A stretch of DNA of 22,751 bases, from positions 1-22,751 of the forward strand of contig WIXG01000765.1 in the NCBI GenBank assembly GCA_009869945.1. The letters are read 5' to 3'. This DNA is from Mesaphorura yosii (Eukaryota; Arthropoda; Collembola; Poduromorpha; Tullbergiidae). Made by a program: the position numbers and the translations under genes. This document shows positions 8,628-17,919 of the stretch, piece by piece (the first letter of the stretch is position 1; every line of letters begins with the position of its first letter). The notes beneath the pieces are model-generated. The model had not been told where the DNA came from. It saw only the letters and a list, made by a program, of their open reading frames with translations, and made no database searches.

Positions 8628-9351
8628 AAGATGATATAAATAATTATGAGAATAACTTTTCGCGTAAATTGCAAATGCTAGCGTTGATCCTTTGCTCGCT
8701 TTCTCCAGTCTCTTCGGCGTGCATTCACTCAAATTTGAATTCGGCATGAGCTGAACGCACTGCAATGAATGAACATTTTCTTACTTTCTCTTTTGGGGGC
8801 GCTTTCTTTGAAAGCAAAGAAGCTGAGCAGAGTCCACTGCGCTGCTCCATTTCAACGAGCAACCATCGCTGTTGCAAAGTGCGAGTGGACTCTTATCACG
8901 AATCTCACATGACAATGGAGCCGAAGTGACGAGTAAATCGTAAACAAGGTGAGTGCTAGACTGGTAAGATTCCAAGTTCAATGATAAGCGTGTGGACGTG
9001 CGGCACGGGGAACGTTCGGCTCACGAGGCGAGGTAGCCACTGCACTACACCTATACAAAGTGCAGTGCTGATTTGCCGACAATCACACGGAGGCAATAGA
9101 TTACGTAATCAACGCATTCGTCACGTCGTCACTCGTAAACAAAGCAATCGACTAAGATTATCAAGGCAGACGACTTCACTGAACCACCACTGTTACGTGT
9201 TGCATAATCGGCAGCAAGTTCGATAAATATTTTAGCAGCTGTCTGAGGCTTTGAAATCGTCAATTAATCCAGTGAATCCAGTCGCGAGCGCATGTACCTT
9301 CTGATTTGACGTCCAGAAAGTAGTAAAGTGGTGCAAAAGACTAGACAAGAC
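8628..9351. other. Intergenic; upstream of the GMC gene
   Basis: No supported gene on either strand. The open frames here are short, without domains, and lack consistent splicing. The stretch would contain the promoter and 5' UTR of the GMC oxidoreductase. Confidence 0.4.
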
Positions 9352-11456
9352 ATGGCGCTTGTAGGAAAGTTGGTCTTAGCAATCACATTCCTCCCGATTC
9401 CGATTTTAGTCGTAATCCTGAGCAACATAAATTACTACTACGATTACGTGACACACAAGCAGCTGCCAAGTGAGGAAGTATTCGACTACATCGTCGGTGA
9501 GTTTCTGCTGCAGACTGCGTACGATCGATTTGCCACGCAGATTTTGATGAGCTCTTCTGACATTTAGTCGGTTCTGGCTCCGCCGGTGCTCCACTGGCCA
9601 ATCGCCTCTCAAAGAACAGCAAAGTCTTGCTCCTGGAAGCCGGCGGCGACCCGCTGCCAATGAATTTCGTCCCGGGCATCTTCTCAGCACTGATTAACCA
9701 TCCGGAAACCGATTGGATGCACGAAGTCGTGCCGCAGAAGAATGCGTTACTCTTGACGAAAAATCGTGTCTGCAAATGGTCGAGGGGCAAGTCGCTCGGG
9801 GGCACGTCGAACGTCAACGCTTTGCTGTACGTGCGAGGCAACCCGCTCGACTATGAAAATTGGGCCAACCTGACTGGCGACCCGACTTGGAAGTACGAAA
9901 ACGTGTTACCTTCGTTTAAAAGGAGTCTCGACTATCACGGAGACCACAGCGAGAATGAAGAGCACTACGGCCAGACACCGTACGGCCACCTGGGCGTCGA
10001 AGCAATCCCGAAGGGCCCACTTAGCAAGCATTGGATCGACGCTGCCAAAGAACTCGGGTACGAAGAACGAGATTTGAATGGGCCGCAAGCGTCGGGGTTT
10101 GGCGGGCTGGAGGTCACTCGAAAGAATGGGAAAAGAAGTTCGACGTACTCGGCGTTCCTGGAAGGAATTCTGGATAGGAAGAATTTGGTCATTTCAAAGT
10201 ACTCGCAAGCTGTGAAGGTAAGAAGAGTAGAAAAAGAAAAACAAGGATCCTTCGTACAAAATCGCGTAATAGCGTATCCTTGATCTCTGCTGCTGTTGCT
10301 TTTGCTTTAGATTCAGCTTGACAAGCACAATAGAGCGGTTGGCGTGTGGTACCTTCAGCATGGAGTGAAGAAGTACGCGCGAGCAAGCAGAGAAATCATT
10401 GTCAGTGCTGGTGCGATCGATTCTCCAAAGCTGTTGATGCTCTCTGGAATTGGGCCAAAGAAACACCTGCAATCAGTCAGAATCAAACCGCGCGTCGATC
10501 TGCCAGTCGGTCAGAATCTGCAGGATCACATGTATGTCCAGCTGATGAACGTCCTCATCGACGACGACAAGCCACTGACCTTCGTGCCGACCGAAGCTTA
10601 CGGCTTCTCCGCCTGGACGAACTACTTTTTCAAAGGCACCGGGCCGCTGGCTCAGCCGTGGCCGGCGAATGGGCAGGCTTTCGTCTCCACGTCGAATGTG
10701 CTCACGCCCAAATCAGGCCCGGGCGTGGATTGGCCGGACATTCAGCTCGTGACGATGGGCGCCGCCATCACGGACACGACCCACCTGGAATCCATGTCGA
10801 ACTTCGACGAAGACGTCTTAAAGGAATTCTTCCAGGGCTCCGTTGGGCGCCACGCGCTCAGTTTCATGCCCGTCCTCATGCGACCGAAGAGCGTCGGTGA
10901 AATTCTGCTCCGTGACAAAAACCCGCTCAGCCCACCGCACATCGACCCGCACTACCTCGAGCATCCGCAGGACGTGCGGGCGCTCGTCGAAGGGCTGCAG
11001 CTTGCGGTTCAGCTCGTCGAGACGACGGCCTCGTACAAGGCGCTTGGGGCGAAGATCGCGGACGTCCCGCTTCCGCCTTGTAGGCAACACCGCTTCAAGT
11101 CGGATGCGTATTTCGAGTGTTACGTCCGCCACATGGCGACGACTATCTGGCATCCGGCCGGGACGTGCCGAATGGGCAGCGGCAACGGCGACCCCCGTAC
11201 AGTCGTCGACTCGAAGCTCCGTGTGAAAGGCGTGCAGGGCCTCCGTGTGGCGGACGCGTCCATCATGCCCCAGATTGTGAATGCGAACACGAACGCGGCC
11301 TCGATCATGATTGGCGAGAAGGCGGCCGAGCTCGTTCGCGACTTTTGGGCACGACAGTTTCTCGTTTGTGACAGGCTTGAACCTATTGATGGGTTTGGCA
11401 AGGGTGTCAAAGGTCGGAATCACCAAAGAGCGTGTCAATATTCCAGATTAGTGTAA
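9352..11456 (+). CDS. GMC-family flavin oxidoreductase (glucose-dehydrogenase-like)
   Basis: Three exons, 9352-9496, 9568-10217 and 10311-11456, give 1941 coding bases and 646 residues, within the family range. Introns (71 and 93 bp) have GTGAGT...TTTAG and GTAAGA...TTTAG ends and join in phase. Residues 6-24 form a hydrophobic signal or anchor. The FAD-binding motif FDYIVVGSGSAG spans about residues 44-55, followed by LLLEAGGDP. GMC signature 1 (RGKSLGGTSN) is near 121-130 and signature 2 (GAIDSPKLLMLSGIG) near 299-313. The catalytic His sits in IWHPAGTCRMG (about residue 546), and the second active-site position is in the NANTNAAS motif near 590, where most relatives have SGNTNAPT. These flavoenzymes oxidise sugars or other alcohols; the substrate is unknown. 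An in-frame ATG at 9328 is an alternative start adding 8 residues. Coding bases are clearly more GC-rich than the receptor genes around it, which may reflect codon preference in a well-expressed gene. Confidence 0.93.
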
Positions 11457-11505
11457 TAATAAGTCTAAGTCGTGCATTACACAATATTACAATTAAATAT
11501 ACAAA

Positions 11506-12384
11506 TTAGCAGTACTCGTAACTAATTTCCACTGCGTTTTCTGTGTCAAACTGGAGGAGTTTGATTTGCTCGAGAATTGCAGCTCTGACGCCGGCGGGCT
11601 CGATGTTCTTCTTCGTGGAGACGACGTTCCAGGATTTTCTCCCGTTCGGCTGGCAGCTGATTGTGAGTAGATAATCGGCGTTGTCGGTCCACGTCGCACG
11701 ATGCGTGTTTTCTCTGTGCATACGAACAAATACAAATGACGAATACTGTATTACGAGTTAAGACATTTAAGGTTTAAGACTTCAATATTGACATACCTTT
11801 CGAGTTCTCGCCGTCGTCCGCCTCCGCCTGCACCAACTCGTTCTCCGGGCAGCAATTGAGCACTCCAATCCACTCAATGTCACAGAGCATTACGACGCTG
11901 TACCCGAGCCCCGAAATTGTGTTGCTGCCGTACGGGTCTGCCGCAGCTTCGAGACACAGTCCACGTAAATCTGTTTCTGCCCAGGATCGGAGTGGGAGTG
12001 GGCGCGAATCGCCGGTCAAACGTTCGGCGGTAGTCAAGTAATACAGCTGGCTAGCCATCGGAATGTATTTCCCGTGCTTGCTGAAGTTTAACGCCTAGAA
12101 ATCAAGGAGTTCGTCTTAAGTAACCTGTCGCTGTCTCGAGAGGGAAAAAAATGCTGGAATTCTGGAGTCTGGAAGCTTGATTTGCTTACTCACTCAATGT
12201 CCATCGGCACAGCCGGCGGACTGACGCAGCCTCCGTCGTCGGCTACCTGGAAAGCTGAAGCTTCGTCGGTTTTTTCAATTTCTTGCATGGCCTGCCCCAG
12301 AGTACCACCATTTTCAAGCTCAAAGCCGGAATACGCTGTTGCCAGGATGAGGAACACGAGTCTGACTTTTAACCAACGGCCCAT
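11506..12384 (-). CDS. Secreted lipocalin (apolipoprotein-D-like)
   Basis: Three exons on the minus strand, 12384-12194, 12080-11797 and 11711-11506, sum to 681 bases and encode 226 residues. Junctions are GA|GTGAGT with TTCAG|C, AAAG|GTATGT with CAGAG|A, all in phase (2, then 1). The start is set at the Met that opens a clear signal peptide (MGRWLKVRLVFLILATAYSG); an upstream in-frame Met at 12432 adds 16 less likely residues. Cys53 in GGCVSPPAV and the following DIDKHGKY match the lipocalin N-terminal region (Cys, PP, then a Gly in the first strand, where most members have G-x-W). TDNADYLLTISC matches the ATDYxNYALVYSC-type strand of apolipoprotein D, and the C-terminal helix plus last Cys follow at the usual spacing. 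The Trp after Gly appears replaced by Tyr. Such proteins carry small hydrophobic ligands outside cells. The gene converges with the GMC gene, 49 bp between stops, so their 3' UTRs probably overlap. A fragment of its last exon lies at 1304-1378. Confidence 0.8.
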
Positions 12385-12650
12385 TTTACGTGCAATGCAA
12401 CACACTCCGTATTCGTATCTCCTTATCTTCAAGGCACGATTTTTAGGAATTCAACAGAATTCTGACCAGAGCAGAACTAGGAATTGGTTCGGGACTGGAA
12501 GCTGAATGCTGAAGAATGAGCAGCGCATGCTAATAAGGAGCCAGAAAGCAGAAAGCCTTGCATTCCAGACGTTCAATGCCCGATTCGTTCTTTCCCTTCC
12601 AACCGGCGATGCTGACTCGACTCATGCTTCATGCTTAGTGAATAGCGAGA
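12385..12650. other. Upstream region of the lipocalin and edge of the MULE remnant
   Basis: No gene. It should hold the lipocalin promoter and 5' UTR (minus strand) and the left flank of the transposase remnant. I looked for a terminal inverted repeat matching the right flank (14053-14240) and did not find one by eye. Confidence 0.3.
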
Positions 12651-14052
12651 ATGACGAGACGAGACAAGTTTAGGGGCCAAAAAGGTTGGGACACAGAAAA
12701 TCAGCACTCAGCGCATCTTCCGGACCATGACAAGTGTGAGGCAGAGATCGCTGTTGGTACTGCTAAGGAAATGGTCATAAGTGACCCACTATGCAAAACA
12801 GCCGACATTTGGGACAAAGCCACACAAAACCTGTCCCTCCAAACTCAACCCCTTCTACCAACTGAGACGCAGTTCAAAGATAACATCAGGAAGTACAAAT
12901 CATCGAAATATCAATTTAAAGATCCGAAGATGTTAATGGTTTTGGTTGTACCTTGCACGTTCCAGTTCACAATGAGAGGAGATAAATTTATGCAATACGA
13001 TTCTACTGATAATAAACGAATACTAATATTTACAACAAAGAATTTGCAGGTATTTAAAAGTGAGCTATGTTGATGCTCAACGCAGTTGGACTCATGTCTA
13101 TTTTCTATATTTAGATGCTATCTCAATGTGAAACGTGGATACTTGATGGGACTTTCAAGTCCTGTCCAAAGTTATACGGAAAGAAAGGTCAGGTGTACTC
13201 GATTCATGGCGTCTTCACAAAAACTGAGGAGCTGGGACAATTTTTGTCATCAACTGGGCTGCCATTAATATACGCTGTCTTGCGCGACAAAACCAAATCT
13301 AGGTACTTGACTCTATTTTCGAAAATCGTCAAAATAGCAAATAAGGTATTTATACTAACATAACTGTAATTATAATCCACATGCGTGCACGAATTTTATT
13401 TGTTCATTTTTATTATCTCAATCACTGAATGGCATTTATTTCAACCCTGAATATATCATCACTGACTTCGAGAAAGCTGCAATGACCGTACTTGACCAAG
13501 TATTCACGAAAGCTAAGTTCATAAGGCTGCTTATTCCATCTCGCCCAAAGCATACAAGGACAGGTTCAGCACCACTTCAAGCACGGACTTCAACAGCGAC
13601 AGGATAGAGATGCACGATTTTCCCTGCAATGCAAATATTTCCATGCCCTGGCATTCGTGCCTGCAGGTCAAGTCAGGAAAGCCTTCCACAGCATGATGCA
13701 ACGCATTGACCCAGAGCTAAGAGTTATTGGGTAGTATTTTGAGAAAATTTATATTGGGAAAGCTTGCGCACCAGCAATGTTCCCAATTCGCGTCTGGAAT
13801 GTCTGCTGCCGCTTAAATAATGGAATCCCCCGAACTTCCAACCTGGTTGAAGGTTGGCACAATCGCTTTCAGTACAAGTTTGGTGCTCATCGACCTCCAG
13901 TATGGAGGTTCCTTCTGGAGTTAATTCATGAACAGAATAGAACTGAGAACACTTTTGCGAGAATTGAGATCGGGCGATTTTCCAACACGTCACGAAAGAA
14001 ATATCAACAACTCAATGTAAAAGTTAAAAAATATCTACAGTCACTTCCGTGA
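12651..14052 (+). mobile_element. Decayed Mutator-like (MULE) transposase
   Basis: Coding pieces: 12651-13049, 13115-13345, and about 13428-14052. The first intron (13050-13114) is well formed, GTATTT to TATATTTAG, and in phase. The second has a donor at 13346 (AAG|GTATTT), but no AG exists between 13347 and 13470, so its acceptor is lost; the coding sense resumes at NGIYFNPEYIITDFEKAA. One extra base at about 13521-13527 shifts the frame from KAKFI to CLFHLAQSIQG, and a TAG lies at 13732-13734. The order of motifs is that of MULE transposases: ILDGTFKSCP with the first Asp and VYSIHG, PLIYAVLRDKT, IITDFEKA with the second Asp, CLFH...HFKHGLQ, YFEKIYIG, and SNLVEGWHNRF with the Glu. All three catalytic acidic residues survive. 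The enzyme as it stands cannot be made. Terminal inverted repeats and target duplications were not found, so element ends are unknown. Confidence 0.85.
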
Positions 14053-14595
14053 AATTTCAACCAGAAATTATTTGAAAACAATTGCACGACACATTTAAAT
14101 TCGTTATTAAAATGTACGCTATTTTTACCAAATTTATACAAATTTTATAATTTTTTTATGAATATAGTTGTTTCAATAATTGGATATCACTTTGATGAAA
14201 TAAAAGATTACGACAATTTTCCTTTCGAGAATCGGAGGTGGAATCATATTACGGAGAGACGTGCAGGACACTTTACCGGGTACGTGACCGTATAAACGAA
14301 GTGTTGTCAAGTTGCACTTGCACCTCAATCTTCCAAATTATAATTTCTCAATTTTATGCGTGTTTTGAACTGAGCGAAAACAAAGTAAAAGTCCACGAAT
14401 TTACGTATCAGAGTCAGTCGCGAAATAATGACCTGGTTCTAAAGTGTATAATTTTCTATGCAATTTAATATAGCCTTGAATTTGACCAAACCCGAGGCGA
14501 TCATTCCAATTTTAATGTATTAAATTTAAACCCAAAAAATTAGGATTACCTTCGAATTATTACAACATACGTTACGAAATGGGTTGTGTGGATCA
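14053..14595. other. AT-rich flank; no gene seen
   Basis: Strongly AT-rich sequence after the transposase stop, with no domain-like open frame on either strand. It may contain the right part of the transposon. Confidence 0.35.
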
Positions 14596-14904
14596 CTATT
14601 TAGCATGGCTGTACAGCAAACGTTCAGAGGGATCCACAAAGTCTCTATCGTTACCACCGAATATGTATATGCTGTCAAACTTGGGAATGGCAGCAGTGTA
14701 GATGAATTGCACATAGTTTGTGACATTGTAGTACGAACCCTGCACGGGGTAGTAAGTCATCAGGTCCGCGTCCATCCAATCAACGAGGTACGCCCTGTCG
14801 TGAATCCGAGAAAAAATTGCTCTGGGAATGTAGGTTTCAAATGGCAGAATTCCTGGCACTCTAGTGACAACATTCGTGGCTGGGTTGAAAGTAACAACTT
14901 CATT
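14596..14904 (-). pseudogene. Kelch-like repeat fragment
   Basis: About 102 minus-strand codons, bounded by stops at 14907-14905 and 14598-14596. The peptide begins NEVVTFNPATNVVTRVPG and later reads AAIPKFDSIYIFGGND, giving the two halves typical of kelch blades: an xxNPxTNxW-like strand and an IYxFGG strand. Only about two blades are present, whereas a propeller needs five to seven. No Met starts it and no acceptor is obvious at its 5' end. It is either a single exon of a longer gene whose partners I cannot see or, more likely given the surroundings, a remnant. The assignment rests on these two motifs only. Confidence 0.4.
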
Positions 14905-15499
14905 TTATAGGATTTTGCGAAGATATTCGCTACAACGAATTCTCATTTTCAGTCTCAAAATGAACCCAAACAAAGAAATGATAGGACAGGCGAGCGAATA
15001 AATGCGCAACAGCGTAGTGGAGTGTAAGTGTGGGCTCCAAAATCCCAGAATTTACAGTGAAAAGTGCTGCTTAGACAAATAACAAATATTGACGTTGATA
15101 AATGAGAATATTCCGCTAATCCGTGATAATAAACGCCGTTTGAATTCGCATTCTCGAATTTTGTGTATACTTCATGTAGTAGGTGGATATAATTTGAGGA
15201 TGAGAAACTTTCATCCATAAAAGTGACTCCGACCTGATAAGGAAAGTGGATGCATAAATACCTACTCTTTGTAAATGCATCCCGCCTTAATTTCAATTTG
15301 GGGCCGAAGTCTGCAGAAATTACTTCACTTTTCAAGGCAAGTTGTATGGGATCCGGTTTTTGTGGCAGTTTCTCTTTAATTTCGTCCAACACTCTCCGTG
15401 AAAGTTGCAATCTCCTTGAAGCCTCTCAGCGCACCCCAAAAGACGAACGCAGTATTGATGGGGTTGCCAACCTACTGCGGATCGGGGGTAGGGATAAAA
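14905..15499. other. Intergenic with a long unassigned minus-strand frame
   Basis: A minus-strand frame of 151 codons (15410-14955) is open. Its first third (LDEIKEKLPQKPDPIQLALK) looks like protein; the rest becomes Cys/Ser-rich and less convincing, and AGAG|TAGGTA near 15268 could be the end of an exon. No family recognised. Not called a gene. Confidence 0.25.
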
Positions 15500-15630
15500 T
15501 ACTGAACTAAATTCTGAACTCTGAATTTCGAGGTGAAACTACTGAATTCCGAAGTGAAACTACTGAACTCTGAGAGTGAAACTACTGAACTCTGAACTCT
15601 GAATTCCGGGTGAAACTACTGAAATTAGGA
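15500..15630. repeat. Short tandem repeat, 21-34 bp period
   Basis: The 14-mer GTGAAACTACTGAA occurs four times, at 15533-15546, 15554-15567, 15576-15589 and 15610-15623, separated by variants of CTCTGAA and TTCCGA. It is a degenerate minisatellite. A separate TAAA microsatellite of about five units lies near 15736-15754. Confidence 0.8.
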
Positions 15631-16164
15631 AAGCTTAATGGCGAAATTATTGAAAATGAGGAAATTGGAATGAAAGCATGTCATATACTGCAGTCGGAAG
15701 CCTACATGTGAAACCGATCAAACTGACCAAACATCCATAAATAAATAAATAAATGCTTGGTCTTTATTGGTGAGATTACACTTTGGCCGGTGCTTATTTA
15801 AAGCGTATCATTCATTCCCACTCTAACTCACAAGATAATCACCCGAACTTGTCGTCGGACTTTGAAAAGCGACCCATCCTACTATGAAGGTCATCGTACA
15901 AGATGGCCAGGTGCAAAATTTTAAATTGTCAAAGTCACGATTGGCGACGCTATGCTTAATTGAATTTGCAATAATGAGGACCAACTTCTCTACAGTTCAA
16001 GCGTTACATACAAACATTTCTCCGTTAAATCTTTTCTTTGGTCAATTTGTTTCCTTTAAAATTAATTAATTCAAAACTGTCCCAATACATTGTGAAAGTT
16101 GTTGTCAGCAGATTCTTTGTTCTTCGTGGTCCTGAACTCCACTCGTTTAAGCGAAAGCGAGGTA
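15631..16164. other. Intergenic; no supported gene
   Basis: A TATTTAAAG box at about 15795 precedes an ATG at 15884 that opens a 61-codon frame (MKVIVQDGQVQNFKLSK...). The peptide has no recognisable feature and the frame is short. It could be a small gene start but I cannot support it. Confidence 0.2.
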
Positions 16165-16466
16165 AAGCATTGGGCAACGTGATCGTCGTGAGATAGTATT
16201 TGCCGTAGATTTTCCCGCAGCTTTCTTCACAGCCGATGATCCAAGGACTTTCAGCAGTCTTGTTCAGTCCTTAGGGCCTGACATGCCCAGAGTTGTTGCC
16301 GAAATGACCAGACTCACACTTTCTATGTTGCGTAGTCAGACCAACTGAACTGTCGAGTGGTGTAAATGGGGTATGCGGTAGCAAAGTCCAACATTCCTTC
16401 GGTTATCAGCGAAAAACCAAGTCCGGCTCCAAATCCAGTCGAAATGAGAAAGCCTCCGAAGGCAAC
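16165..16466 (-). pseudogene. Remnant of an FSW-motif family protein
   Basis: The minus strand from a good acceptor (CTGCAG, exon from 16466) reads VAFGGFLISTGFGAGLGFSL, then ITEGMLDFATAYPIYTTRQ, then FSWSDYAT and stops at 16325-16323. One base out of register it continues as ESVSLVISATTLGMSGPKD, meets a TGA at 16266-16264, and goes on as LLKVLGSSAVKKAAGKSTAN. I recall this pattern (Gly-rich stretch, SEGxFDxxxA, FSWxDYxxQKxVSL, then ISxxTMGxS) from large, repeated proteins of unknown function in springtails and rotifers, but I cannot name the family. With a frameshift and a stop within 300 bases it is a pseudogene fragment. Confidence 0.5.
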
Positions 16467-16785
16467 CTGCAGCAATTTAGATTGACAAACTCTATATATT
16501 TTTAAGTCGAACATGAAAATGATATCACTGTATCTGAACCGCTGCAATGCCGCAATGAGTTTGTATTGGTTCAGATCCGGGAGGGCGGCAGTTGATAGGC
16601 TGCTTGAGGGCGGTCGCAGCCCTTCAGCAACTAAGTTAATTTAAAAGTTTAAACTGTACGCCCAAGTCATACGACCATGGTACTATTTGATCTTCATGAG
16701 CAGCAGAGCAGCGCATTGGTCATCTCATAATCATGTCATTGGGATTGCACAACTGTGGTGAGTGATAATCATATGGCATTCGTAG
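16467..16785. other. Intergenic; no gene seen
   Basis: Nothing supported on either strand. A GC-rich island at about 16580-16620 has partial self-complementarity but does not fold as a tRNA. Confidence 0.3.
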
Positions 16786-16925
16786 CACGAAGAGAGCCAC
16801 CCGGCTTTAGCTACCGAGCCTGTTGCTTTCCGGCTTTTGTTGTCTGCGCCATTTTCTACCTGTGACATTTGCTACATGCGTCGTATGCCACCTACGCCAT
16901 TTGCAACCGGGTGGCTTTCTTCGTA
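16786..16925. repeat. Foldback element, 21-bp terminal inverted repeats, 140 bp
   Basis: Bases 16786-16806 and 16905-16925 are inverted copies with 18 of 21 positions matching (core GAAGARAGCCACCCGG). Inside lie three similar 14-mers in direct order: GCGCCATTTTCTAC at 16846-16859, GTGACATTTGCTAC at 16862-16875 and ACGCCATTTGCAAC at 16894-16907. The structure suggests a very small non-autonomous DNA element, though no target-site duplication is visible. Confidence 0.55.
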
Positions 16926-17359
16926 CCAAGGGCTCCAACAAGCAATTCATACAGCAGTCTGATCCCTTAGCGTTCAAACTTCTACGGGATTGGGGTGAGT
17001 AAGGGAGCACCAGAGTTTCGGTGAAGCAGCACTGATGACACCGCATAGTCGTTGCAGCTTTAAGCTGCGTAGGCTTAATGGCGGGCACCTGTGGTAACAC
17101 ATGGCAGCTGTCACAGCGCTGCCGATAAATGAATAACATTCCGATTTCATTTTGTACCCCAGGCTGGTTTTTCCGTCGATCGCTATATAGGCTACAGTTA
17201 CACGAGGGACCACGAGCGTCGGCCCACTTACTATTAGAAATTGTGCATAATCAACCACAAGTTGGATATTTTATTGTAGTGCTGTTCATTTTTTGCGTCC
17301 GATGCAGAAGCTAGACGATCTCTCAAACCCTTCAAAACTTGTTTTTGCCATAAATTATG
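16926..17359. other. Intergenic; no gene seen
   Basis: Short frames on both strands without recognisable features. Nothing supported. Confidence 0.3.
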
Positions 17360-17793
17360 GATTAACATTGGCAAGTGGAGACAATTTTCGTATTCTGCCA
17401 CTGATTAAGATAATTACGAGAATTGTTTTCGCACTTCTCAATTCTACCGTGATATCGCAGGCCTTAATCAGCTTTCACGTGCGAAATAATTATAATTGAC
17501 TCATATTTAAAATCAATTTGGTTCCTTTTTCAATAATTTCAGTGAATTGATTTATTTTATTTCAGGCATTTAAGCTAAATTAAATCAGTACGCCTATGTC
17601 GCATCACGCCAATCTTCGTATCTGGAGTTTTAAAGACCTTTAATTCCCAATATATTCTAAAATGATTTATTTAATGGACTGACGCCAAGATTTTGTGAAA
17701 TTGGATTTAGTATGAAGACAAGTCTTATAATTATTTAAATCAGTCTTCATCAGTGGCAGAATACGAGAATTTCTCCACTTGCCATTGTTAGTC
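17360..17793. repeat. MITE-like foldback, about 50-bp inverted repeats, 434 bp
   Basis: Bases 17360-17409 and 17744-17793 are inverted copies at about 85 % identity. Both contain GGCAAGTGGAG and CGTATTCTGCCACTGAT in their reading direction. The interior is AT-rich and encodes nothing clear. Within the right half a smaller hairpin (TGAAGAC at 17713-17719 with its complement at 17743-17749) is nested. This fits a miniature inverted-repeat transposable element. Its right arm ends about 125 bases before the start codon of receptor 3. Confidence 0.6.
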
Positions 17794-17919
17794 GTTAATT
17801 ATTCCAAATACAAGTACCGAATGTGCTATTTGGGATAATTGTTGAATTATTCTCGTGTAGTGCTAAATCTTTATAAATCTCTTGCGCGTCCACGGGCCCA
17901 CATTTCACTCAGTCTCAAA

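Noticed and set aside
10818..11438. Long minus-strand frame of 206 codons
   Set aside because: Antisense shadow of the GC-rich GMC exon 3.
16170..16345. Plus-strand frame of about 55 codons (FAVDFPAAFFTADDP and following)
   Set aside because: It is the antisense of the FSW-family remnant, which has the recognisable motifs.
16560..16620. Possible tRNA in a GC-rich segment
   Set aside because: Some self-complementarity, but no anticodon arm, T-loop or acceptor stem of proper length.
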